From positions 1-64,000 of the forward strand of contig CALWYZ010000006.1 of NCBI GenBank assembly GCA_944385895.1: 64,000 nt of DNA, in the 5' to 3' direction. The translations under genes and the position numbers were made by a program. Under the pieces are notes generated by a model that ran no database searches, was not told the DNA's origin, and saw only the letters and a list, made by a program, of their open reading frames with translations. Source of the stretch: an uncultured Clostridia bacterium (GTDB lineage: Bacteria; Bacillota; Clostridia; Oscillospirales; QAKW01). Each line of letters begins with the position of its first letter. The stretch's first letter is position 1. Shown piece by piece: positions 58,388-64,000 of this stretch.

Positions 58388-58683
58388 CACTCTTGCCTCC
58401 TTAATCTTTCGGTATTTTTCTTCGCCAGTTCGCTTGCAGCCTTGCGGCGGTTTTCGTCATAGGGGGCGGTCAGCTTGAACCCGAAACGCCCCTTGCTGAC
58501 TTCAAAGGTCATACAGCCATTTCCGTCATCGTCGATCAACCGGCACTCAGAGGGATATTTCCCGGCGTACTCGGTAAGCCTGTTTTTGAGTGCGGTATTG
58601 TAGGTACAGACCTCGATCATGCTGTCTGCTTCGTTAAAATAGATGTTGGTTGTTTTCTGTTTCTTGGAAAGACCTGTTTTCAT
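58387..58683 (-). CDS. small hypothetical protein of the mob module
   Basis: A 98-residue protein beginning MKTGLSKKQKTTNIYFNEAD, with a beta-rich middle (MTFEVSKGRFGFKLTAPY) and a basic C terminus. It is often found beside relaxase genes in Firmicutes elements; I do not know its function. CAGGAGG precedes the ATG. The relaxase gene is 146 bp upstream, with an inverted repeat between. Confidence 0.7.
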   Translation of the reverse strand: MKTGLSKKQKTTNIYFNEADSMIEVCTYNTALKNRLTEYAGKYPSECRLIDDDGNGCMTFEVSKGRFGFKLTAPYDENRRKAASELAKKNTERLRRQE

Positions 58684-58750
58684 AAAACCTCCTGTTTTTC
58701 ACGAATTTTTCTCAGCTCATCATCTGCAAAAGTGGGCTGATTTTTGGATG

Positions 58751-58791
58751 GGGAGCGCTCAAATGATGCGCTGTACGATTTGAACGCTCCC
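58751..58791. other. imperfect 14-bp inverted repeat downstream of the relaxase gene
   Basis: GGGAGCGCTCAAAT and ATTTGAACGCTCCC pair at 13 of 14 positions across a 13-nt loop. It lies between the relaxase and the small hypothetical gene. There is no T run, so an intrinsic terminator is not obvious; a protein-binding or oriT-related site is possible. Confidence 0.6.
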
Positions 58792-58829
58792 ATTTAGAAA
58801 TTTACGATTTTTCCAGCTCTACACGGGAA

Positions 58830-60017
58830 TCAGCGGTTCTCGTCTCTTGTGGTGGTTTTGCCTCTATTTCGAGAGAAATACGACCACAGATTGTTTCGAG
58901 AAATCACATCCTCGTAGGTTCGGAGCCTACTGCGTAGGCGCTCATTTTCCTGTTCTACGTTGGCGGAGTTGAGCTTGTTGCGAACAGATTTATATTCGGA
59001 AAGCTCCTTGGTTGCCGCTGCCAATTTTCTTGTGAGATCGGCTACCGTGTTTTTCAATTCTGCGATCATCTTGTGTGCGGCATCCAGGGCTTTCTGTAAT
59101 TTGTGTTCTTTTTTCTCTTGGGCAACATATTTCTTTGCGGCGGTTGATAGGCTTTCGTACTCCGAGCGTTCCAACGTAACCTTTGAAGAAAGCACCATTG
59201 GTTTTGCCTCGATTTTCTCAACGGCTTCGATTGCGACATTTTGTTTTTGAATTTTCTCCACTTTCTTTTCCAAAGCGGAATACTCTTGTGCTTTCTGTTC
59301 CGTCTGCTGCGTCAGCTCGGCAAGTTCCTCTTGACGCTTCTCACGTTTATACTCCAAAACGCTGAGATGTTCACGCTGCTCGCCTTTTTGCTCCCACTCG
59401 ATACCGTGCTCTAACATAATTTCTGCAAGGGCTTCTTTTTCCTTCTGTACCCACAGATCACGCTCTGTCAGAGAACGTCCTTCGCCGGTAATTCCTTGAT
59501 CGGCAAGTGCCTGTTTTAGCGATACACGGGTGGAAAGTCCTCGCTTGCTTCCGGTGGTAAAGGGAATGAAGTCGATGTGAAGATGTGGCGTTGCTTCATC
59601 CATGTGGAGATGTGCGGAGTACACGTGGAGCTGCGGATTGCGTTCAAGGAAACTGCGGTAAAACTTATCCAAGATGGTTTTTGCCAACTCTGCGTTTTCT
59701 CCTTCGGCGGACATATCCTCTCGGTTGCCTACCTGGAAAATTACTTCATAGAAAGTTTTTTCCTGTTTGCCATCACGGATTTTTTCGTAATAGTTTTCGA
59801 TGCAACGGTCTTTGCGTTTTTGCTTTGCGTTGAACTCTGCCAGAGCTTCATCGAACAATTCGTGATACGCTTGTTCTATGGGAGTATAACAATACTCGAT
59901 ATTCAGATGAGTGCGTGTCGGGTCAACATTCTCTGCGGTGTAGGTTCGGCGGTTGTGAGCAACTACGCCATCACCGGACATTGCGCTGATTGTTCGTTTT
60001 ATAGGCGTCACCTCCAA
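58830..60017 (-). CDS. MOBV-type relaxase (Mob/Pre family)
   Basis: It nicks oriT and pilots single-stranded DNA during mobilization. Residues 1 to about 215 are the relaxase domain with the HLHMDEATPHLHIDFIPF metal-binding three-His motif near 135, as in MobM of pMV158; SAMSGDGVVAHNRRTYTAENVD follows the N terminus. Residues about 220-395 form a long coiled coil with many E, K and A residues. Length 395. The start is unclear: the frame begins at TTG within GGAGGTG; the first ATG is residue 13 and lies 27 nt from that RBS. It probably works with the MobC-like protein. Confidence 0.85.
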   Translation of the reverse strand: MEVTPIKRTISAMSGDGVVAHNRRTYTAENVDPTRTHLNIEYCYTPIEQAYHELFDEALAEFNAKQKRKDRCIENYYEKIRDGKQEKTFYEVIFQVGNREDMSAEGENAELAKTILDKFYRSFLERNPQLHVYSAHLHMDEATPHLHIDFIPFTTGSKRGLSTRVSLKQALADQGITGEGRSLTERDLWVQKEKEALAEIMLEHGIEWEQKGEQREHLSVLEYKREKRQEELAELTQQTEQKAQEYSALEKKVEKIQKQNVAIEAVEKIEAKPMVLSSKVTLERSEYESLSTAAKKYVAQEKKEHKLQKALDAAHKMIAELKNTVADLTRKLAAATKELSEYKSVRNKLNSANVEQENERLRSRLRTYEDVISRNNLWSYFSRNRGKTTTRDENR

Positions 60018-60068
60018 AATAGCGGTTATTTAATTGATATTCCTTTCGCCGCCGCAGCGGCGGGTTTT

Positions 60069-60407
60069 GTTACTTTTGCCAAAAGTAACGCAAAAGCACT
60101 TTTGACAGCGGAGCCATCAAAAGTGCATTGCGCTCTCCGAGGGGGTATGCGGCTTCTGCGGAAGCCTCTGCCGATTTTGTGATTAGCACCTGGTACCCAA
60201 ACCGCAAAAATCGGTGTGGGCGGTTGTTCACTCGCAACGGGATTTTGCTCATTTCACCCTCCCACTTGGCAGAGAAGATTTTGAAAATCCTCTCTGCCAT
60301 CCATCTTCAAATCTGCGGATTTTTCGATGGGGACGGGAGCTGCGAGGGGCTGTGTCAGCCAATGCTTTGCCTTGTCTGCCATCCACAGGAGCGTGACACG
60401 CTCCTGT
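60069..60407. other. inverted-repeat-rich gap upstream of the relaxase, candidate oriT
   Basis: The 389-bp gap 60018-60406 has no convincing gene. Four inverted repeats occur: 60069-60089 (GTTACTTTTG), 60096-60126 (GCACTTTTGA, 11-nt loop), 60268-60298 (GGCAGAGA, with inner pairing) and 60385-60407 (ACAGGAGCGTG, 11-bp stem). Relaxase oriT sites usually lie just upstream of the mob gene in such repeats; the nick site cannot be located by reading. Confidence 0.5.
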
Positions 60408-60661
60408 CATAGCTCCCAAGGAGAAGTAGTCCAGCGGTAGCTCTGCGGCACTCCACGGCGGTCAAGATATTCCTGCCTTGCCTGTTCCCGCTGTTCTTCG
60501 GTGGGGGCTGTCTTGTATTGAGAATAGAGCTGTCGGTTGAGCATGGCATCCAGTTTTTGCTCCAAGCCTTGCCGGATTTCCTCATCGAAATCGTCCTCAC
60601 CGTTCAAGTGGTAAAGTACCAGATCGACGAACAGCTCATAGGGTATCTGTACGTTTTTCAT
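60407..60661 (-). CDS. small hypothetical protein of the mob module
   Basis: An 84-residue acidic protein, NVQIPYELFVDLVLYHLNGEDDFDEEIRQGLEQKLDAMLNRQLYSQYKTAPTEEQREQARQEYLDRRGVP, widespread in Clostridia integrative elements, sometimes misnamed complexin. Function unknown. I chose the inner ATG 60661 because homologues begin with it, though the RBS there is weak. It lies between the ATPase and relaxase genes. Confidence 0.65.
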   Translation of the reverse strand: MKNVQIPYELFVDLVLYHLNGEDDFDEEIRQGLEQKLDAMLNRQLYSQYKTAPTEEQREQARQEYLDRRGVPQSYRWTTSPWEL

Positions 60662-60700
60662 TCGCTTCGTTTCCTTTCGCTTCCGCAACGATAGCGACGA

Positions 60701-60750
60701 TTGCGACGGTGATATTGGTGGTATCGTTTTAACCGTTGCGACCGTCGCAA
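60701..60750. other. inverted repeat with GTCGC motifs downstream of the ATPase gene
   Basis: TTGCGACGGT and ACCGTCGCAA form a perfect 10-bp inverted repeat 30 bp apart, and further GCGACGA and CCGTCGCA copies flank it. It lies 15 bp past the ATPase stop. It could be a replication iteron-like, regulatory or termination site; nothing decides. Confidence 0.5.
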
Positions 60751-60764
60751 CCGTCGCACTCGGT

Positions 60765-61922
60765 TTAATTTGTTGTGTAGGTCAGCGTCACACGTCTGCC
60801 AGAGTGCTTGGCTTTGTTCTCATAACTGATACCGTATTCGTCCATCAGCCTGCCGCACTTGACGTTCAAATACTTTGTTAAGGCATTTGCCGCCATACCG
60901 GTATTGAGAGCTTCTGCAAGCTCTGAGGGAGAGCCTGTCCACTCCGGTTGTTCCGAAGAGACCAACCTTGCCACCGCTTCCAGTACAGGATCGGGCGGCT
61001 CTCTATGTAGCTCGGTTTCAGTTCTATCCAAGTTCCATATCTGCGTGTTCGGGTCTTTGATCAGATAGAGGATTTGATCTTGCTGATCTCGTCCAACCAC
61101 ATCAATGGTTGCCTCCAACGCTGTACGCTTTTTCTTCTGCATGAGCAGGGAGCCGTCTGCACATCCGAGCAATCCTGTCGTACCGGAGATCATTTCAAAG
61201 GTATCTCCTGCAGGCTGCTTTCTTGTGTGGTGGACAATCAGAACGCAGATGCAATGCTTGTCTGCGAATTGTTTGAGCCTGCCGATGATTTCATAATCGC
61301 TGGCGTAGCTGTATGCCTCGCCGCCAACCTCACGGATTTTTTGCATGGTGTCTATGATGATGAGCTTGGTGTCATGATGTTCGTTTATAAAAAACTCAAG
61401 CTGTTCATCAAGCCCGTTTCCGATTTTGTTTGCCGCTGTTGCAAAATAGAGATTGCTGCTGTCCTCCACGCCGTACATCATAAACATTCGGCTTTGGATT
61501 CTCTGATAATCGTCCTCCAATGCAAAGTAAAGAACTGTACCTTGATGCACTTCGTACTCCCACAGCTTTTTGCCTGTGCTGATGTGATATGCGATCTGCG
61601 CCACCAAGAACGATTTGCCGATCTTCGGCGCACCGGCGAGGATATACGCCCCTCCGTAGAGCAAACCGTCGATGATGGGCGGTCTGCTCTTGTAAGGAGT
61701 CTGATACAGTTCAGTCATGGAGACTGTGTGCAGATAGTGCGGGTCTGCCATACGGCGCATCTGACGATAGATTTCTTCAAGATTTTCCGTAGAATTTTCG
61801 TCCGGGTAATTGAATTCCGTATCGGAAGTGGGTATAATATTATTAATGTTTTGAACGGACTGCCTTTCATCTGCGCTAACAGATGTTGCAAGGGCAGTCT
61901 TTTCTTTTGTGTCAATTACCAT
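60765..61922 (-). CDS. RecA-fold ATPase (RepA/AAA_25-type replicative helicase-like)
   Basis: About 385 residues. The ATPase core has Walker A GAPKIGKSFL near 97, LYFALEDDYQRIQSRM near 130, Walker B LIIIDTMQKI near 185 and VLIVHHTRKQ near 232, as in plasmid RepA hexameric helicases. The C-terminal 90 residues look like a winged helix. It may serve replication of the excised element. Start at ATG 61922 is preferred (GGAGG 9 nt upstream); ATG 61928 is close. It overlaps the MobC-like gene by 11 nt. Confidence 0.87.
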   Translation of the reverse strand: MVIDTKEKTALATSVSADERQSVQNINNIIPTSDTEFNYPDENSTENLEEIYRQMRRMADPHYLHTVSMTELYQTPYKSRPPIIDGLLYGGAYILAGAPKIGKSFLVAQIAYHISTGKKLWEYEVHQGTVLYFALEDDYQRIQSRMFMMYGVEDSSNLYFATAANKIGNGLDEQLEFFINEHHDTKLIIIDTMQKIREVGGEAYSYASDYEIIGRLKQFADKHCICVLIVHHTRKQPAGDTFEMISGTTGLLGCADGSLLMQKKKRTALEATIDVVGRDQQDQILYLIKDPNTQIWNLDRTETELHREPPDPVLEAVARLVSSEQPEWTGSPSELAEALNTGMAANALTKYLNVKCGRLMDEYGISYENKAKHSGRRVTLTYTTN

Positions 61923-62247
61923 AGGCATCGTCCTCCTTCATTCCATCCATAATGCTTGCAATCAGATTGATGGTGTCGATCAGTTCATCATTCACCCCCT
62001 CACCGGCTTCAATGCGTCGAAGCTCATCCAGGACGGCGGCAAGCTGATCTCTGAGTGCCTTGTACACTCTCGGATTGCCCTGTGCCACCACATCCTTGCA
62101 GAGAAGTCTGCGAGTGATATAGTCATGTTTGGTAAGTCCTGTGAGTTTTACAGCGAGGTCAATCTGTGCGTTTTCTTCGTCCGATACTCGGAACGCTACC
62201 GTTCTGTTTCTCCATCGGTTGTGGTTGTCCATGTTCTTTGCTGACAT
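61912..62247 (-). CDS. MobC-like mobilization accessory protein
   Basis: A 111-residue protein with a ribbon-helix-helix-type start (NRTVAFRVSDEENAQIDLAVKLTGLTKHDYITRRLL) and a helical C terminus, typical of MobC-family oriT-binding proteins. It should help the relaxase open oriT. ATG 62247 has AGGAG 9 nt upstream; ATG 62253, overlapping the integrase stop, is the alternative. It is translationally coupled to the ATPase gene. Confidence 0.82.
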   Translation of the reverse strand: MSAKNMDNHNRWRNRTVAFRVSDEENAQIDLAVKLTGLTKHDYITRRLLCKDVVAQGNPRVYKALRDQLAAVLDELRRIEAGEGVNDELIDTINLIASIMDGMKEDDAYGN

Positions 62248-62249
62248 AA

Positions 62250-63323
62250 TCATGCTCTCCTTTCCATATTCAATTTATCTGCCATCTCCGTCTGTTTGGA
62301 CGGGAACAGATGAGCGTAATTGTAAGTGATGTCGATACTCTCATGCCCCACACGGTCTGCAATCGCCGTAGCAGAGAAACCCATGTCAATCAAGTGCGAA
62401 ACATGGCTGTGACGAATATCGTGGATTCTGATACGCTGTACGCCCGCTTCCTGTGCGCCTCTTGCCATCTCTCTGTGCAGGCCGCTTTTGGTTACAAGGA
62501 ACATCCTATCGTTCATACCGACATCGTAGAGCTGTCTGAGATAGTCCTGTATTTCCTCAATGAGAAACTGCGGCATAGTGATGATGCGGTTGCTCTTTTC
62601 TGTTTTGGGAGTAGTGATAACATCACGTCCGTTCAAACGCTGATAGGACTTGTTGATGCTCACCGTACCTTTCTTGAAATCGAAGTCTGCCGGGGTGAGT
62701 GCCAACAATTCACCCTCACGGATACCGCACCAGTAAAGCATTTCAAATGCGTAGTAGAACTGGGGCTTGTCCATCATCACTTCTGCGAATTTCAGATATT
62801 CCTCTTTCGTCCAGAACAGCATTTCTCGGTTTTTCTTCTTTCCCATGCTGCCGGCTTTCCTGCAAGGATTTTCTTGGAGGTTGTAGAACTTCACCGCATG
62901 GTTGAAGATGGCGCTGAGCTGATTGTTGATCGTTTTGAGATATACGGGCGAAAGGGCTTTTCCGTTTTCGTCCTTGTAATTCATAAGCTCGTTTTGCCAT
63001 GTGATGATCTGCTGGGCGGTGATGTTAGACATCTTCAGCTTGCCGAAGTACGGCAGCAGCTTTGAACGGATGATATGCTCCTTGGTTGCCCATGTGTTTT
63101 CCTTGATGCGGGTCTGCATATCTGCCGTGTACTGCTCCACGAAGCTCTTGAAGGTCATATCCAGATCGGCTCTCGCTTTATTGAGCTGTTCACGCTCCCA
63201 AGCCTGTGCTTCACGCTTGGTCTGAAAACCACGCTTCTGTGTCTGCTTCTTTTCTCCCGTCCAATCGGTGTAGCGGTAGATCACTCGCCAAGTGCCTGTT
63301 TTTTCTTCTTTATAAACTGCCAT
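62250..63323 (-). CDS. tyrosine recombinase/integrase (Tn916 Int-like)
   Basis: A 357-residue site-specific recombinase that integrates and excises the element. It has an N-terminal arm-binding domain (TWRVIYRYTDWTGEKKQTQKRGFQTKREAQAWE), a SAM-like core-binding domain (about 60-165) and a catalytic domain with the Arg in CGIREGEL, HDIRHSH, GHE and the nucleophile in YNYAHLF. All active-site residues are present. RBS GGAAGTGATCAA precedes ATG. It follows the excisionase-like gene by 4 bp. Confidence 0.95.
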   Translation of the reverse strand: MAVYKEEKTGTWRVIYRYTDWTGEKKQTQKRGFQTKREAQAWEREQLNKARADLDMTFKSFVEQYTADMQTRIKENTWATKEHIIRSKLLPYFGKLKMSNITAQQIITWQNELMNYKDENGKALSPVYLKTINNQLSAIFNHAVKFYNLQENPCRKAGSMGKKKNREMLFWTKEEYLKFAEVMMDKPQFYYAFEMLYWCGIREGELLALTPADFDFKKGTVSINKSYQRLNGRDVITTPKTEKSNRIITMPQFLIEEIQDYLRQLYDVGMNDRMFLVTKSGLHREMARGAQEAGVQRIRIHDIRHSHVSHLIDMGFSATAIADRVGHESIDITYNYAHLFPSKQTEMADKLNMERRA

Positions 63324-63327
63324 TTGA

Positions 63328-63519
63328 TCACTTCCTTTCCGTTCCGTTGTAGCAGAACTTTTCCATAAAATATTTGCGGTTGACCCTTCCTGCGATGGTC
63401 ATATACCCTTTTGCTTTCAGCTCCTTATTGAGCTGCTGCATGACTTTGTAGGAATGGGAGATAGAGATCCCAAGCTCCTTTGCCACGTCCTCGACTCTCA
63501 TAAAGTTGTTTTCGTTCAA
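63328..63519 (-). CDS. excisionase-like small HTH protein
   Basis: A 63-residue protein with a MerR/Xis-type helix-turn-helix (MRVEDVAKELGISISHSYKVMQQLNKELKAKGYMTIAGRVNRKYFMEKFCY). Such proteins bend DNA and direct the integrase to excision. The start is TTG, with AGGAGG 8 nt upstream; an internal ATG (residue 7) is less well placed. It is the gene just before int, and its start overlaps the stop of a possible small upstream frame. Confidence 0.82.
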   Translation of the reverse strand: MNENNFMRVEDVAKELGISISHSYKVMQQLNKELKAKGYMTIAGRVNRKYFMEKFCYNGTERK

Positions 63520-63662
63520 TAAGCGTACCTCCTGTGATTTGTTGATCTGCGGTTGACTGATGGTTTCCTGCGGCTGTTATTCAGTTGTTTTGAATTGCTT
63601 TGTAAATCACCCCTTTCACTGATTCGGAATTTCAGAGAGGAAAAATCAACGGTCTTTTCCAA
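63516..63662 (-). CDS. possible small basic protein translationally coupled to xis
   Basis: A 48-codon frame starts at TTG (63660-63662) after AAGGA and ends at TGA overlapping the TTG start of the excisionase-like gene (TTGA). The product begins MEKTVDFSSLKF and ends in a very basic stretch, NNSRRKPSVNRRSTNHRRYAY. The xis RBS AGGAGG lies inside its last codons. The overlap suggests real translation, but the frame is short and has no recognised homologue, so this is a candidate only. The rest of 63663-63829 shows no convincing gene. Confidence 0.35.
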   Translation of the reverse strand: MEKTVDFSSLKFRISERGDLQSNSKQLNNSRRKPSVNRRSTNHRRYAY

Positions 63663-63829
63663 AAATCCTTAAAACATTGATTCAGATTCCCATTGACTTT
63701 GCTCTCTGAGCTTTTGGCATAATTATCCTTATTTCGTGTCGGATACTTTCTTGTCGCCTCCGATTTGCCCGAGCGAGTATTATCATGCCGTTTTTAGGAA
63801 ATTAAGCGTATTTGTTTAGCCTCGCCATT

Positions 63830-63929
63830 ATTATACTAAACATTTATGTTTATGTCAAGAGGTTTGCAGAAAAATATTAAACAAATTTATTTAAGGTATC
63901 TTGACTATCCTAAACAAATATGTTATAAT
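63830..63929. promoter_or_regulatory. divergent promoters with TAAACA operators
   Basis: Minus: TTGACA (63853-63858), 17 bp, TATAAT (63830-63835), for the xis-int-mob operon. Plus: TTGACT (63901-63906), 17 bp, TATAAT (63924-63929), for the XRE regulator. A perfect palindrome TAAACAT-TT-ATGTTTA (63837-63852) fills the minus spacer, and TAAACAAAT-like copies occur near 63811, 63879 and 63911. This is likely the binding array of the adjacent XRE protein. Confidence 0.8.
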
Positions 63930-63966
63930 GTTAAAAACAAGACATATACGATAGGAGAGAATGATT

Positions 63967-64000
63967 ATGGCTATTGGCGAAAGAATCAACTTTTTCCGCA
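63967..64000 (+). CDS. XRE-family regulator of the element (partial, cut by window end)
   Basis: Only the first 11 codons are visible: MAIGERINFFR, a start typical of XRE helix-turn-helix proteins in Clostridia integrative elements. AGGAGAGA lies 9 nt upstream of ATG 63967; ATG 63961 is too close. It probably represses both promoters in the divergent region and so controls excision. The family cannot be proven from so little sequence. Confidence 0.6.
   Translation, partial: MAIGERINFFR

Larger units (their letters stand above)
53188..64000. mobile_element. integrated mobilizable element with defence cargo (right end outside the window)
   Basis: From the att-like site to at least the window edge, genes differ in type and composition from the host region. 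The backbone at 58.1-64 kb encodes a tyrosine integrase, an excisionase-like protein, a MobC-like protein, a RecA-fold ATPase, a MOBV-type relaxase and an XRE regulator. The cargo at 53.4-58.0 kb is AT-richer and holds a DUF6414/AAA+ pair and a restriction-modification system. No conjugative type IV secretion genes are seen, so as visible it is mobilizable rather than self-transmissible; more genes may follow to the right. Confidence 0.8.

Noticed and set aside
59577-60182. 201-codon plus-strand frame over the relaxase start and the inverted-repeat gap
   Set aside because: Mostly antisense of the relaxase with low-complexity tail; no RBS.
61074-61952. 292-codon plus-strand frame
   Set aside because: Antisense of the RepA-like ATPase, which has Walker motifs; the frame shows no domain.

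Overview
The window looks like a chromosomal segment of an anaerobic, gut-type Clostridia (Bacillota, probably an Oscillospirales/Ruminococcaceae relative). This is inferred from Firmicutes-style ribosome binding sites, near-consensus TTGACA-17-TATAAT promoters, a T-box leader on tyrS, a yybP-ykoY-like riboswitch, a SpoIVFA/SpoIVFB-like peptidase pair, L-fucose isomerase and alpha-L-rhamnosidase. No rRNA, tRNA or CRISPR array was seen.

Layout. 1-8.7 kb: an aromatic amino acid operon on the minus strand (pheA, aroB, aroC, an aroE-aroK fusion, aroA, tyrA, DAHP synthase). It is preceded by a strong promoter, a 20-codon Tyr/Phe-rich leader peptide and a terminator hairpin, which is a classical attenuator layout. 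Three unrelated tandem-repeat arrays lie in its non-coding parts. 8.7-11.6 kb: a DeoR-type regulator divergent from a HAD phosphatase and a glycerol-1-phosphate dehydrogenase-like gene. 11.6-18.6 kb: an ATP-grasp protein, a PHP protein, two polysaccharide deacetylases, L-fucose isomerase and an acyl-ACP thioesterase. 18.7-29.3 kb: a ten-gene housekeeping run (trmK, nif3-like, rqcH, coaX, trxB-like, a degenerate aminotransferase, rluA-like, polA, rimI, tsaD). 29.6-36 kb: a Na+/proline symporter, a PHP protein, and an overlapping operon of YfiH-type enzyme, oligopeptide-binding lipoprotein, uridine-kinase-like protein and a ferredoxin-tailed aldo/keto reductase. 36-42.7 kb: a metallophosphoesterase, two radical-SAM-linked genes, the M50/M23 pair, and tyrS with its T-box. 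42.8-53.1 kb: a rhamnosidase, hemW, a nitrilase-GDPD fusion, a TSCPD protein, a U32 peptidase, a sugar-phosphate isomerase-like protein, and a P-type cation ATPase behind a Mn-type riboswitch.

53.2 kb to the right edge: an integrated mobilizable element. Its backbone (xis-like gene, tyrosine integrase, MobC-like protein, RecA-fold ATPase, MOBV-type relaxase) runs leftward from a divergent promoter region studded with TAAACA motifs next to an XRE regulator cut off by the window end. Its left part is a cargo of probable defence genes. One is a two-gene pair of a DUF6414-like protein and a single-module ClpB-type AAA+ ATPase. The other is an MjaI-family restriction-modification system with separate XRE regulators on its R and M transcripts and a methyltransferase carrying a C-terminal staphylococcal-nuclease-like domain. 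The left junction carries a sequence matching the 3' end of guaA, a common island integration site, so guaA is predicted beyond the right edge.

Best candidates for something undescribed are the DUF6414/AAA+ pair, the methyltransferase-SNase fusion with dual regulators, the aminotransferase-like pseudoenzyme in the polA operon, and the nitrilase-GDPD fusion. All functional calls come from reading motifs by eye. No database search or folding program was run.
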